Shown piece after piece: positions 16,564 through 25,864 of a DNA stretch of 64,000 nucleotides. The DNA lies in assembly GCA_034667465.1 (NCBI GenBank), contig JAXDJV010000022.1, positions 183,825-247,824 on the forward strand. Direction: 5' to 3'. This DNA comes from JAOBAU01 sp034667465. GTDB lineage: Bacteria > Acidobacteriota > Thermoanaerobaculia > Gp7-AA8. The first letter of the stretch is position 1; each line of letters opens with the position of its first letter. The notes beneath the pieces are model-generated. The model was given only the letters and a program-made list of their open reading frames with translations. It was not told the DNA's origin and did no database searches. A program made the position numbers and the translations under genes.

Positions 16564-19422
16564 CTACGCCGCTCCCATCAACTGCCGCAAAACGAACGGC
16601 AGAATCCCGCCGTGCTCGTAGTAATCGACCTCGATCGGCGTGTCGATTCGCACGCGCAGCGTCACGTTTTCGGTCGAGCCATCCGCGCGATGAATGACGA
16701 GTGTCGCCGTCTGCCGCGGCTTGATGTCGCCCGCGATTCCGACGAGGTCGAAGATCTCGTTGCCGATGAGTCCGAGCGTCGCCGCGTTCGTTCCTTCTTC
16801 GAGCTGCAGCGGCAGGACGCCCATGCCGACGAGGTTGGAGCGATGGATCCGCTCGAAGCTCTGCGCGATCACCGCGCGAACGCCGAGGAGCTTCGTCCCT
16901 TTCGCGGCCCAGTCGCGTGACGAGCCGGTGCCGTACTCCTGTCCCGCGAAAATGACGAGCGGCGTTCCTTCCTGCTGATACTTCATCGCCGCGTCATAGA
17001 TCGCCATCTGTTCGCCGTCCGGCTGATGAACGGTGACGCCGCCTTCGATGCCCGGCACCATCAGATTCTTGATCCGGACGTTCGCGAACGTGCCGCGCGT
17101 CATGACGCGATCGTTGCCGCGGCGCGAGCCGTAGCTGTTGAAGTCCTGCACGTCGACGCGCTGCTCCTGCAGGTAACGTCCGGCCGGTGAGTTCGCTTTG
17201 ATCGAGCCGGCCGGCGAGATGTGATCGGTCGTGACCGAATCACCGAAGATCGCCAGCGGCCGCGCGCCACGGATGTCGTCCGCCTTCCCCGACGTCATGC
17301 CGAAGTCGGTGAAAAATGGCGGCTCCTGGATGTACGTCGACTCATGATTCCACTCGTAGACGGTGCCGGTCGACGACGGAATCTCATTCCACAGCGGGTT
17401 CTTGTCGGCGAACTCGCTGTAGAGCCGGCGGAACGATTCGGGATCGAGTGCCGCCTGCATCACTTCGCGCACCTCGGCCTGCGTCGGCCAGATGTCGCGA
17501 AGGTAAACAGGCTGACCATCCTGCCCTTCACCGAGCGGCTCGTTCGCCATGTCGATGTCGACGCGGCCGGCCAGCGCGAAGGCGACAACGAGCGGCGGCG
17601 ACATCAGGAAGTTCGCGCGGATCGACTGATGGACGCGCGCTTCGAAGTTGCGGTTGCCGCTGAGCACCGACGCCGCCACGAGATCGTGTTTGATGATCGC
17701 GTCTTCGATGCGCGGATCGAGCGGACCGGAGTTGCCGATGCAGGTCGTGCAGCCGTAGCCGACCGTGTAGAAGCCGAGTCGGTCGAGGTAAGGCTGCAGG
17801 CCGCTCTTCTCGTAGTAGTCGGTGACGACGCGCGAGCCGGGCGCGAGCGAAGTCTTCACGACCGGCGAGACGGTCAGACCTTTCTGCACGGCCTTCTTCG
17901 CGAGGAGTCCGGCGGCGAGCATCACCGACGGATTCGAGGTGTTCGTGCACGAGGTGATCGCGGCGATGAGGACATCGCCGTGATGCAGCTCGAAGTCGCC
18001 CATGTGGCCTTCGGTGACCGACTGCGCGTCGACGCGATCGGGAGTCGGACGGTTGTTGACCATCTCGTACTCGGTCAGCTCGTTCGTGTTCGGAGCCGAC
18101 TTCGGATCGGAAGCAGTCAGTGGCTCCTGCTCGCCGCCGCCGACAACATCTCCATGCACGTGACGCCGTTCGACGATCTTCGCTTTCCGTTCAATCTCGG
18201 TGGCCGGCTTGCCGTAGCCCATCGGCTGCGCCGCCTGCAGCTCGTTCACGAACGCGCTCTTGAGCGAATCGAGCTCGATGCGATCCTGCGGACGCTTCGG
18301 CCCGGCGATGCTGGCGCGGACGTTCGAGAGATCGAGCTCGAGGACGTTCGTGTAATCGACGTCGCCTTTGCGCGGGATGCCGAAGAGTCCCTGCGCCTTG
18401 TAGAAGTTGCGAATCGTCGCGACGTGTGCTTCGTCGCGGCCGGTCATCAGCAGGTAGCGGCAGGTCTCGTCGTCGACCGGGAAGTAGCCCATCGTCGCGC
18501 CGTACTCCGGCGCCATGTTCGCGATCGTGGCGCGGTCGGCGAGCGAGAGCGATTCCGCCCCTTCGCCGAAGTATTCGACGAACTTGCCGACCACTTTCGC
18601 TTTGCGCAGCAGCTCGGTCAGCGTCAGGACGAGATCGGTGGCGGTGACGCCTTCTTTCAGCGCGCCGGTGAGATGAACGCCGATGACATCCGGCGTCAGA
18701 AAGTAAACAGGTTGACCAAGCATTCCGGCCTCGGCCTCAATGCCGCCGACGCCCCAGCCGAGGATGCCGAGACCGTTGATCATCGTGGTGTGCGAATCGG
18801 TGCCGACGACGGTGTCGGGATACCAGATTCCGTCGCGCTCGATGACGCCGCGCGCGAGGTACTCGAGGTTCACCTGATGAACGATGCCGATGCCCGGCGG
18901 CACGACACGGAATCCGTTGAACGCCTGCGTCCCCCACTTCAGGAACTGATAGCGCTGCTGATTGCGCTTGAACTCGATGTCCATGTTCAGCTGCAACGCA
19001 TCGGGGCGATTTGCGTAGTCGACCTGCACCGAGTGATCGATGACGAGGTCGACCGGCACGAGCGGCTCGATGATCTTCGGATCGCTGCCGCGGCGCGCCG
19101 CGGCGCTGCGCATGGCGGCGAGATCGACGAGCAGCGGGACGCCGGTGAAGTCCTGCAGCAGGACGCGCGCGACCATGAACGGGATCTCATCGGTCCGCTC
19201 GGCGTTCGGCTTCCATGCCGCGAGCGTGCGAACGTCTTTCTCCGCGATCTTCTTTCCGTCGATGTTGCGCAGGACAGATTCGAGGACGATGCGGATGCTG
19301 ACCGGCAGGCGCGAGATGGCGCCGATGCCGGCCGCTTCGAGTTTCGGGAGTGAGTAGAACTGCCCCGTTTGACCGGAGCCGAGCTCGAAGGTATCGAGCG
19401 TATTGAACGTGTTGTGCGGCAT
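16564..19422 (-). CDS. acnA: Aconitate hydratase
   Basis: The 952-residue protein covers the aconitase superfamily end to end. It converts citrate to isocitrate in the TCA cycle. The 4Fe-4S ligands are visible in AAITSCTNTSNPSVML and VGYGCTTCIGNSGPL, and the swivel domain has FAGQEYGTGSSRDWAAKG. It is about 50 residues longer than the usual AcnA because of a hydrophilic insert (about 405-460, including HVHGDVVGGGEQEPLTASDP) before the first cluster ligand. The start MPHNTFNTLDTFELGSG is conventional. It is followed by the FN3 protein gene on the same strand. Confidence 0.95.
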   Translation of the reverse strand: MPHNTFNTLDTFELGSGQTGQFYSLPKLEAAGIGAISRLPVSIRIVLESVLRNIDGKKIAEKDVRTLAAWKPNAERTDEIPFMVARVLLQDFTGVPLLVDLAAMRSAAARRGSDPKIIEPLVPVDLVIDHSVQVDYANRPDALQLNMDIEFKRNQQRYQFLKWGTQAFNGFRVVPPGIGIVHQVNLEYLARGVIERDGIWYPDTVVGTDSHTTMINGLGILGWGVGGIEAEAGMLGQPVYFLTPDVIGVHLTGALKEGVTATDLVLTLTELLRKAKVVGKFVEYFGEGAESLSLADRATIANMAPEYGATMGYFPVDDETCRYLLMTGRDEAHVATIRNFYKAQGLFGIPRKGDVDYTNVLELDLSNVRASIAGPKRPQDRIELDSLKSAFVNELQAAQPMGYGKPATEIERKAKIVERRHVHGDVVGGGEQEPLTASDPKSAPNTNELTEYEMVNNRPTPDRVDAQSVTEGHMGDFELHHGDVLIAAITSCTNTSNPSVMLAAGLLAKKAVQKGLTVSPVVKTSLAPGSRVVTDYYEKSGLQPYLDRLGFYTVGYGCTTCIGNSGPLDPRIEDAIIKHDLVAASVLSGNRNFEARVHQSIRANFLMSPPLVVAFALAGRVDIDMANEPLGEGQDGQPVYLRDIWPTQAEVREVMQAALDPESFRRLYSEFADKNPLWNEIPSSTGTVYEWNHESTYIQEPPFFTDFGMTSGKADDIRGARPLAIFGDSVTTDHISPAGSIKANSPAGRYLQEQRVDVQDFNSYGSRRGNDRVMTRGTFANVRIKNLMVPGIEGGVTVHQPDGEQMAIYDAAMKYQQEGTPLVIFAGQEYGTGSSRDWAAKGTKLLGVRAVIAQSFERIHRSNLVGMGVLPLQLEEGTNAATLGLIGNEIFDLVGIAGDIKPRQTATLVIHRADGSTENVTLRVRIDTPIEVDYYEHGGILPFVLRQLMGAA

Positions 19423-19530
19423 GGTGTTGTCCTTCCAGGCGTGACGTGGCGCAGAGGCGCGAGAGCGGCCGGAGTTTATTGCGCGCTACCGCGCGACGCA
19501 AGGATCGAGCGTGCTTGTTGCCGGGAGTTG

Positions 19531-19923
19531 TCAGCGGCCGGTATCGGACGAGATGGCAAACCGGAAGCCGTCCGGGTCGCGAAGCCGGAAAGCGCGCGCG
19601 CCCCACGGCATGTCGGTCGGCTCGAGGTCGAGCGTGACGCCCGCGTCTTTGATCCGTGTCGCGAGCGCGTCGATGTCGTCGTCCGTCGTGATCATCAGCG
19701 AGAAGCCGTCGCCTTTGGCGCGGTCCAGCCCTTTCGCGCCGTCGTCCTGCGTGATGAGGAGCCGGGCGTCGCCGGCTCGCAGCGAGACGGCCATCAGCTT
19801 CCCTTCACGTTCGTACTCCTGATGGACGGCGAAGCCGATGACGTCGCGATACCAGACGAGACTTTTCTGCAGGTCGTTGACGGTGAGCGATGCGGAGAGA
19901 TTGCGGCCATTGAGAGCGGTCAT
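19531..19923 (-). CDS. VOC (glyoxalase/dioxygenase fold) family protein
   Basis: The 130-residue protein begins MTALNGRNLSASLTVNDLQKSLVWYRDVIGF, the typical start of a vicinal-oxygen-chelate domain. It ends DMPWGARAFRLRDPDGFRFAI, where the conserved DPDG turn marks the second beta-alpha-beta-beta-beta module. Such small proteins include glyoxalases, antibiotic-binding proteins and dioxygenases. The metal ligands are incomplete by eye, so no substrate is proposed. It appears to be a single gene between aconitase and a small membrane protein. Confidence 0.82.
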   Translation of the reverse strand: MTALNGRNLSASLTVNDLQKSLVWYRDVIGFAVHQEYEREGKLMAVSLRAGDARLLITQDDGAKGLDRAKGDGFSLMITTDDDIDALATRIKDAGVTLDLEPTDMPWGARAFRLRDPDGFRFAISSDTGR

Positions 19924-19971
19924 GCGCGCGAGGATACTGTATGAGCGGCGAACCGGCTTCGTCCCTCCCTC

Positions 19972-20424
19972 TCACATCGGCGTATAGACAAGCCTGAAAC
20001 CAAACCTCATATAGAGACATACAACAAAGACCAGCGCAGCTACTGCGCTGGCGATGCTCGCCGCGGCTCCTGGCGGCGGCATGATCCGAACAGTTCGCGA
20101 CGCTACACTCTGACCGATCGTGCCAACGATTACGGCGACCGCCATCAGCAGTGTCATTGTGGACACCGCGAGCAGGAAGTCGTTGACGATCTGCTCCGAA
20201 GTTGAACCGAAGCCGCAGCGCATCGCGGACGCGAGGTTGCCGACGCCTTCGAAGCCGACCATGCACGCCGGCAGATACCAGAGCTGACGCTCTGTCGCCG
20301 TTGGGTGATGTGCTCGCTGACGACGCGCATTACGCAAAATCGCAACGGCGGTGCAGGCGAGCATTACCAGCGCCAGCGGAAATCTCCCGCAGAGTTGCGA
20401 CAGCACATCAGGCAGCAGAGACAA
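19972..20424 (-). CDS. Small integral membrane protein, unknown function
   Basis: A 150-residue protein with about four hydrophobic segments (FPLALVMLACTAVAILRN, WYLPACMVGFEGVGNLASAM, FLLAVSTMTLLMAVAVIVGTI, SIASAVAALVFVVCLYMRFGF). I do not recognise a family. It lies 18 bases downstream of the NTF2-like gene on the same strand and may share its transcript. Codon use looks slightly less biased than in neighbouring genes. Confidence 0.55.
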   Translation of the reverse strand: MSLLPDVLSQLCGRFPLALVMLACTAVAILRNARRQRAHHPTATERQLWYLPACMVGFEGVGNLASAMRCGFGSTSEQIVNDFLLAVSTMTLLMAVAVIVGTIGQSVASRTVRIMPPPGAAASIASAVAALVFVVCLYMRFGFRLVYTPM

Positions 20425-20442
20425 CAGAACACTCCTCCGCGA

Positions 20443-21159
20443 TCATTGCAGACGCTTCCAGTCGATGTCCCACGCCTCGCGCCGCTCCGCCATTGCGGTA
20501 ATGTGCCCCTGTTCGTCGCGCTTGAAAATTCGCCGATAACGGGGACGGCCGGGAACGAACAAAACGTCGGGCGCTTCCGCCATCAACATTTCGGCGGCGC
20601 GTCCGGTTCGCTGTCCTTCCAGCTGGCCATCGGAGCGCTTGCGGATTTCATAAGAAATATCGGGTGTAAGCGAATAACGTCCGACATACGCATCGAGCAG
20701 CGCGGGCGCGAGCTGAATCGCGGGCGGATCGGTTCGTAATGCGATCAATTGTCCGGCGATCAGGCGCCAGCCGTCCTTCGTCTTCAGCCACGTGTCGGTC
20801 GACCGATACTGACAATGAAGTTTGTGCTCGTGGTAATTCTCATATTCATCGTCGACGTAGTTCGTGATCGCGACCGTTCCATGCTCGATGGCCTTGAAGT
20901 CGATGATTTTGATCGAGCCGGAGACCCCATCGGCCAGCGGCTTGATCCCTTCCACCATTTTCGCTTTCGAAAAGACGTCGCCGTCCTCGGTTGTGATCGT
21001 GGCGCGCTCGTGCAGATATCGTTGCCACACGGAGGCGTCGCCGGCCGTAATTGCATCGACGAGCTCCTGCGTCTGTTTTTTCAGGATGGCATCCGTTGCC
21101 GCGCTCAGTTGCGATCCGAGACAGAAAGCGGTCACGACGACGAAAGAAGTCAGGCGCAT
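20443..21159 (-). CDS. Secreted NTF2/SnoaL-like protein (DUF4440-type) with DUF3471-like C-terminus
   Basis: A signal peptide (MRLTSFVVVTAFCLGSQLSA) precedes a cone-shaped NTF2-like domain (ILKKQTQELVDAITAGDASV, GWRLIAGQLIAL), the pattern of DUF4440 proteins. The C-terminal part (ALLDAYVGRYSLTPDISYEI, RIFKRDEQGHITAMAERREA) resembles the beta-barrel DUF3471 found behind serine hydrolases. It is an exported protein of unknown function. It is divergent from the 767-residue secreted protein gene with a 126-base shared upstream region. Confidence 0.7.
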   Translation of the reverse strand: MRLTSFVVVTAFCLGSQLSAATDAILKKQTQELVDAITAGDASVWQRYLHERATITTEDGDVFSKAKMVEGIKPLADGVSGSIKIIDFKAIEHGTVAITNYVDDEYENYHEHKLHCQYRSTDTWLKTKDGWRLIAGQLIALRTDPPAIQLAPALLDAYVGRYSLTPDISYEIRKRSDGQLEGQRTGRAAEMLMAEAPDVLFVPGRPRYRRIFKRDEQGHITAMAERREAWDIDWKRLQ

Positions 21160-21285
21160 CGATCCCTCCCATCGGAGAATCGTACTGTGCCGGGAAAACG
21201 AAAACGTAACGCACGGTGAAACATCCGGTGACCGGTTACTCCGCTGCGCCGTCGCGCGTCTAAGCTGAGATCACGGAGGTGCCGC

Positions 21286-23589
21286 ATGTCCCGATTCGTG
21301 CTGTCGCTCCTCATCTCGCTGCTATCGTTAGCCGCACTCGCCGACGACGATCCGTTCGCGAAGGCGCTCGCCAGACATCGGGAGCAGAAGACCTTCTGCT
21401 TCGATGGCAGCGGCCAGTTCCACGATCCGATGATCGACATCTGTGCGGCGCTGGGGCTCAACGCCAGCGCGGATGTCACCGCGCGTGCGATCGCGAAGAA
21501 CCTCGGCGTCAGCAACGAGAGCGCTCGCGACCTCGGCATCGCTGCCCTTGCCGCGATGGAAGCCGACGACAACGACACGCCGGCTGACGGGATCGAAGCG
21601 TCACTGCGCGCCGCGGAGGAACGGCTCGTGGCACTGCTCGCCCGTGAGCCGAACCGCGCGCCCGTCTTTCACGTCATCGCGGAAGTCGCAGCAAAGAGGA
21701 AAGCGCCGCGCGAGGCGTTCGAAAAACTGCGCGAGCTGCTCCGGCGCGAAAGCGATCCGTCCGCCGCCATCGTGATGGCGAAAGCGGTGATGCCGTTGCC
21801 GGCAGCGACCGACATCCTGCTCGGTGACGCGCTCGCCCGCTGGCCCGACGATGCGGAGCTGATCGACGCCATCGGCGAGAGCACGTACGACACCCTGCCG
21901 CACGCGGCGTTCGGTCCGATCTCGATCACCGCGCGCGGCGCGGAGTTGCGGAAACGCGCGCAGCCGCTCGACACCGCGACACTCACCGATCGCTCCGCTG
22001 CGCAGCTCAGAGCGATCGCGTCGCTCGGACTGCCACAGACACTGATCGCAGCGTTCGAGACATTGCCGAAGGAAGTGCAAACCAAATTGCGCGCGCAGAC
22101 CAACGATTCCGCCGATGTCGGTGTGGCGCTCGCGGCCGCCGAGGAGTTGGTGGGAAGGCGAGTGGAATCGAGGGCGCATGCGATGGCTCTGAAGTCGAGC
22201 CAGCAATACTCGGAATCGGGAGTGAGTGCGACGAAGCGCGTCATCCTCGCGGCGACCGTCGACGACGGTACCGACGCCTTCGATCTCGCCATCGACGTCT
22301 TCGCGGCAGGACACGAAGGACCGACCGGCGGCGTCACCGGACGTGTCTTCGCCGCGCTGCTCGAAAAGCGCGGCTACGCGCAGCTCGCGGCGCAAATCCT
22401 CGACGACTCCGGTCCGAAATGGGCGCTCAGTCGTGCCGAGAATGTGAGTCCGGCTTTCGACGCCATCCTGCAACCGCTCCGCATGCTTGCGGAAGAGACA
22501 ATCGCCGCCGATCGTGCGCGCATCAAGCTCCTCACGCCGCCGACGGCGCAATCGCATTCGCTGACGGCGCTGATCGAAGCGAAGCGGATCGTCCCCTTCA
22601 CCGAACGTCCGCTTCCCGCAGCGGTCACCGACAAATCGCTGACCGTCATCGATTGCAGCGATGCCGCGGCGGTTGCAGCGACGACCCATCTGCCGCCGTT
22701 CGTCAGTCCGATTCGCATCGAGCGCCGCGGCGAAGAGGTCGTGGCCATCGGCATCTCATCCGCCGTCGATCCGGTCGGCGAAGTCGGCCTCGGCGGCTAC
22801 TGGGTTCTCCGCTCACAGGATGGCGGCAACAGCTGGAACGAGTACTACACCGGCCTGCGCGAGAACATGCCGTACGTCGTCGTGCCGTCGTCGCACCTGC
22901 CGCTGCTCGCCGGCGATCGCATGCAGATCGAAGTCGACGTGAAAGAGCTCGATACGTCGTCGATCACGTTTCCTCCGATCGCGCTGCGTCTGTCGCGCGA
23001 GCAGCACGGTCTGTACCTCGACTTCCCGCTGGCCGAGCTGATGCGCGATTCCGACGGCGACGGCGTCACCGATCTTCTCGAAGAACATCTCGTCATGGAT
23101 CCGAATCGCGCCGACAGCGATGGTGACGGCGCCGGCGACAATCGCGACCCGCTCCCGCAGGTGGCGTTCGACGGCACGCCATCGGTGGAGACAGCGGTGG
23201 TGCTCGCGGCCGTACTCGAACCGTTCCATCTCGGCGGCCGACGAATCGTCACCGGCATCGCCGAGGCGACGCCGGTCGCGGAAAGCGCATGCGACATTCG
23301 AACGAGTCTGATCGGCGCGCCGGTGTTGTTCGTCGTCGGCGATCGGACGAATTTCGCGCCGATGTCGATCGATCGTCGCGTCGTCGTCCTCACCGACGAT
23401 GAGCTTGCGGCTTACTCGAAGAAATTCGGGCCGACGTATGGCGCGCGCATCCAGCACTTCGTCATCGATCACAGCGGCACGCGCGCGATCATCGAGCTCA
23501 ATCAGTCGTGGGCCGGCTCGACGTTGCTGCTGAAGAAGACGAAGGACGGCTGGACGATCGAGCGCCAGTTGACGAGCTGGATCACGTAG
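21286..23589 (+). CDS. Large secreted protein with thrombospondin type-3-like calcium repeats
   Basis: The 767-residue protein begins with a signal peptide (MSRFVLSLLISLLSLAALAD). The N-terminal 400 residues are helical and Ala/Glu/Arg rich, with TPR-like pairs. The middle region is beta-rich (PFVSPIRIERRGEEVVAIGI). Residues about 586-625 have acidic repeats DSDGDGVTDLLEEHLVMD and DSDGDGAGDNRDPLPQ, the calcium-binding type-3 pattern. No catalytic motif is visible. An AGGTG ribosome site precedes the ATG. It is a single gene ending at a strong bidirectional terminator. Confidence 0.75.
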   Translation: MSRFVLSLLISLLSLAALADDDPFAKALARHREQKTFCFDGSGQFHDPMIDICAALGLNASADVTARAIAKNLGVSNESARDLGIAALAAMEADDNDTPADGIEASLRAAEERLVALLAREPNRAPVFHVIAEVAAKRKAPREAFEKLRELLRRESDPSAAIVMAKAVMPLPAATDILLGDALARWPDDAELIDAIGESTYDTLPHAAFGPISITARGAELRKRAQPLDTATLTDRSAAQLRAIASLGLPQTLIAAFETLPKEVQTKLRAQTNDSADVGVALAAAEELVGRRVESRAHAMALKSSQQYSESGVSATKRVILAATVDDGTDAFDLAIDVFAAGHEGPTGGVTGRVFAALLEKRGYAQLAAQILDDSGPKWALSRAENVSPAFDAILQPLRMLAEETIAADRARIKLLTPPTAQSHSLTALIEAKRIVPFTERPLPAAVTDKSLTVIDCSDAAAVAATTHLPPFVSPIRIERRGEEVVAIGISSAVDPVGEVGLGGYWVLRSQDGGNSWNEYYTGLRENMPYVVVPSSHLPLLAGDRMQIEVDVKELDTSSITFPPIALRLSREQHGLYLDFPLAELMRDSDGDGVTDLLEEHLVMDPNRADSDGDGAGDNRDPLPQVAFDGTPSVETAVVLAAVLEPFHLGGRRIVTGIAEATPVAESACDIRTSLIGAPVLFVVGDRTNFAPMSIDRRVVVLTDDELAAYSKKFGPTYGARIQHFVIDHSGTRAIIELNQSWAGSTLLLKKTKDGWTIERQLTSWIT

Positions 23590-23598
23590 GGTTCTTCA

Positions 23599-23631
23599 AA
23601 CGCGGCGGGCGCAATCTGCGCCCGCCGCGTT
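23599..23631. terminator. Bidirectional terminator between convergent genes
   Basis: A perfect 15-bp stem, AACGCGGCGGGCGCA / TGCGCCCGCCGCGTT, with an ATC loop lies between the stop at 23589 (+) and the stop at 23635 (-). A T-rich stretch follows on the + strand and an A/T-containing stretch on the - strand, as expected for shared termination. Confidence 0.8.
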
Positions 23632-23634
23632 CTC

Positions 23635-24594
23635 TCACCTGATCGGGTCGACGATGATGGAGCAATAGCAGAGGACCGATCCGTTCACGAGTAATGAAGT
23701 CGGTCCGCCGTCGTTGTGCACGCGCGCACGCAGCGTGTGCGACCCATTCGGCGCGAACCAGGTCCGGCTGTGCGGATCGGTGAACGCATGCGACGTGCTG
23801 TCGGTGTTCTGCGCGAGCGGCGAGCCGTCGATGTCGAAGAAGACCTCGTTGTCCGACGCGTACTGCATCGCGATGATGCATGAGGCGAAGCGCTCCGGGC
23901 CGGTGTTGTATTGCAACTGATAGACGTAGTCGCCGGAACGCGAGGAAGAAGTGGTGCTGATCCAGTTTGCGGGCGCGAGCGTCAGGAAACCGGAGTGGAA
24001 CGGGCCGACGACGTTCGCGGGCGCGTTGCCCGCCAGTCCGCTCGGTGTCGAGACTACTTTCCAGTCGTCGTCGAGCGTGCCGGCGAGAAGCTGCGTGCCG
24101 TTGGACGTCCCGGTCGAGATGTCGATGGCGATGTCGCGGCAGCGCTTGAAGTCCGCGCACGTGCAATCGTGATTGTTCGACGCGTCGGGATCGCTGCCCG
24201 CATAGCTCGTCACGTCGGCGCAGTTTTCGTAGCGTCCCGGAGTCGTGGCGATGAACGAGATCGGCAGCGAGACCGAGTTGCCGGCTGCGATCGGTCCCGG
24301 ATGCGTGCAGGTGGCCGACGTTTGACTCGCGTTGAACGTGCATGTCCACGGCGCCGCCGGCGCATTGCTGAGGAACTCGATTGAAAACCCCATTCCGCTG
24401 CCGGGAACGTCGACGACCGTCACGCTGCCGGCAGCGTCCGGTCCGTAGTTCGTGACGGTGATCTCGTACTCGGCCGCGAACACGCCCGAAGCGGGCGTGA
24501 CGAGACGCTTCGAGATGCCGAGATCGGACGTCGCGAAGAGATTAGCCGCGAGACTGGTCGCGGCGAGAACGATGAGAATGACCCGTGATTTCAT
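23635..24594 (-). CDS. Secreted protein with DUF11-like repeat domain
   Basis: ATG 24594 follows GGGAGGTAGTT and gives 319 residues with a signal peptide (MKSRVILIVLAATSLAANLFA). The first domain (DLGISKRLVTPASGVFAAEY, EITVTNYGPDAAGSVTVVD) is a DUF11-type immunoglobulin-like surface module. The C-terminal half is a beta-sandwich-like domain with aromatic residues and conserved Cys pairs (CTCADFKRC, LCYCSII). It is probably an exported structural or adhesive protein. The strong ribosome site and 317 bases of upstream sequence suggest its own promoter. Confidence 0.75.
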   Translation of the reverse strand: MKSRVILIVLAATSLAANLFATSDLGISKRLVTPASGVFAAEYEITVTNYGPDAAGSVTVVDVPGSGMGFSIEFLSNAPAAPWTCTFNASQTSATCTHPGPIAAGNSVSLPISFIATTPGRYENCADVTSYAGSDPDASNNHDCTCADFKRCRDIAIDISTGTSNGTQLLAGTLDDDWKVVSTPSGLAGNAPANVVGPFHSGFLTLAPANWISTTSSSRSGDYVYQLQYNTGPERFASCIIAMQYASDNEVFFDIDGSPLAQNTDSTSHAFTDPHSRTWFAPNGSHTLRARVHNDGGPTSLLVNGSVLCYCSIIVDPIR

Positions 24595-24862
24595 AACTAC
24601 CTCCCTTGTGGAAGTAGTGATGAAACGACGCCGACCGTTACGATGATCCGGGTGGTGCTCGTCGCGGGCGGACGGTGATTGCAAGTGCGTTCACGCGTCG
24701 CATCCGGCAGTTCGTTGAGTTGATCAGGTGTTGTTGAACTGTGGCGAGTTCGTGTGGCAGACGCCCGACCATCGCGGGAAGATCTGCATGCGACCAGCGC
24801 TCGGATCAAGCCGCGAATCCGGCTCCATACGGTCTCACCACCACGGCTCGTCGGATCCGACG
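24595..24862. other. Non-coding stretch upstream of the DUF11 gene
   Basis: No frame here has a credible ribosome site or domain. It contains the ribosome site and presumably the promoter of the leftward gene at 24594, but I cannot point to a clear -35/-10 pair. It ends at the terminator hairpin of the next operon. Confidence 0.5.
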
Positions 24863-24897
24863 TGCGATGGCGGCCGGGGACTCCGGCCGCCATCGCA
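24863..24897 (-). terminator. Hairpin terminator after the second protease operon
   Basis: TGCGATGGCGGCCGG and CCGGCCGCCATCGCA form a perfect 15-bp stem with a GGACT loop, 14 bases beyond the stop of the gene at 24912. There is no T-tract, so it may act as an mRNA 3' end stabiliser or a Rho-assisted terminator. Confidence 0.65.
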
Positions 24898-24911
24898 ATA
24901 CGTGCCACGGC

Positions 24912-25853
24912 TTAGTGTGTGCCTTCTTTGTGCGTCAACTGCTCACGGCTCGGCACCTGCTCCAGGCGATGTCTCGCATCCGTTCGGACGGCTGCGCTAC
25001 GCGCGCTTTGGGCGAGCTCAGAAGCAATAGCGCGCGCTTCGTCGGCTTCGTTTGCGGCGCGGTACGGATCATTTCGCAGATTAGCCAGAGTCGTCCTGTC
25101 CTGGTAGTACTGAAGAAGGAGAAATTTCACTTGTTCGGTGAAGGAGTGCGCCGGAAAACGTTTCACGAGTGCGGCCGCGAGTGGCGCCGGATCTTCGTCG
25201 CTCTTCGGCAGATAGACCGCTGTGAACAGCGCATAGGTCGACTGAGGATGTTGCTTCTCGATGAAGTCGATCAGCTCAGGCGAGCGACTCATCCATGCGT
25301 TCTCGTTCCAGTTCCGTGCTTTCATCCACTCCCACACGGCCTGATCGTCTTTTGACGTAACGGCAACGGTGAGCGTTTCGGGCTTCGATGCAACCGCAGC
25401 CTTAGCGTCGAATGTGCCGTCCGGGCTGACGTCTTCGGCGAAGACGGCGCGGAGTTGATAGCGGCCCGGAGTCCAGAGTTTCTGGTCCATCAGCCACGGC
25501 GATCCGATCATCGCAATACTCGGATCGAATCGAATTTCGCGAGTCGCACCAGCGTCAATTACGGTGGCCTCGTCGTCGAGAATATGGGCAGCGGTCTCGC
25601 GAGAAAAATTGTTCGCGCGCACTGTGAAAGTGACGCCCGCATCGTTTGTGGCGACAAGCCAGAGTGACTGCGGCAGGCGCGCCGGCTTGTCTCCGCGATT
25701 CGTGACGATAACGGTCATACCTGTCGGAGTTGCAGGGAGAATGGTGCGCTCGTCAAAAAGGAGCACCACATCAAGGCTTCGCGCCGCGCCGAACGCGGAC
25801 GTAGCGGCGAGCAACAGCGCGAAGATAGTCGCGATTTTGATTTTAGCCAGCAT
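24912..25853 (-). CDS. Secreted protein, partner of HExxH protease; unknown function
   Basis: ATG 25853 is chosen because CGGAG lies five to six bases upstream; an in-frame ATG at 25868 overlaps the upstream stop. The roughly 313-residue protein has a signal peptide (MLAKIKIATIFALLLAATSAFGA) and a beta-sandwich-like N-terminal domain (LDVVLLFDERTILPATPTGM, TVIVTNRGDKPARLPQSLWL). The C-terminal helical half includes TPR-like segments (LAAALVKRFPAHSFTEQVKF). It follows a secreted metallopeptidase gene, which parallels the protein/protease pair at 1772-3537. Confidence 0.65.
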   Translation of the reverse strand: MLAKIKIATIFALLLAATSAFGAARSLDVVLLFDERTILPATPTGMTVIVTNRGDKPARLPQSLWLVATNDAGVTFTVRANNFSRETAAHILDDEATVIDAGATREIRFDPSIAMIGSPWLMDQKLWTPGRYQLRAVFAEDVSPDGTFDAKAAVASKPETLTVAVTSKDDQAVWEWMKARNWNENAWMSRSPELIDFIEKQHPQSTYALFTAVYLPKSDEDPAPLAAALVKRFPAHSFTEQVKFLLLQYYQDRTTLANLRNDPYRAANEADEARAIASELAQSARSAAVRTDARHRLEQVPSREQLTHKEGTH

Positions 25854-25864
25854 ATAAACTCCGT

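Noticed and set aside
17221..19353. Long open frame opposite the aconitase gene
   Set aside because: It is antisense to a complete acnA, rich in R/D/A/V as expected from mirrored GC-biased codons, and matches no family.
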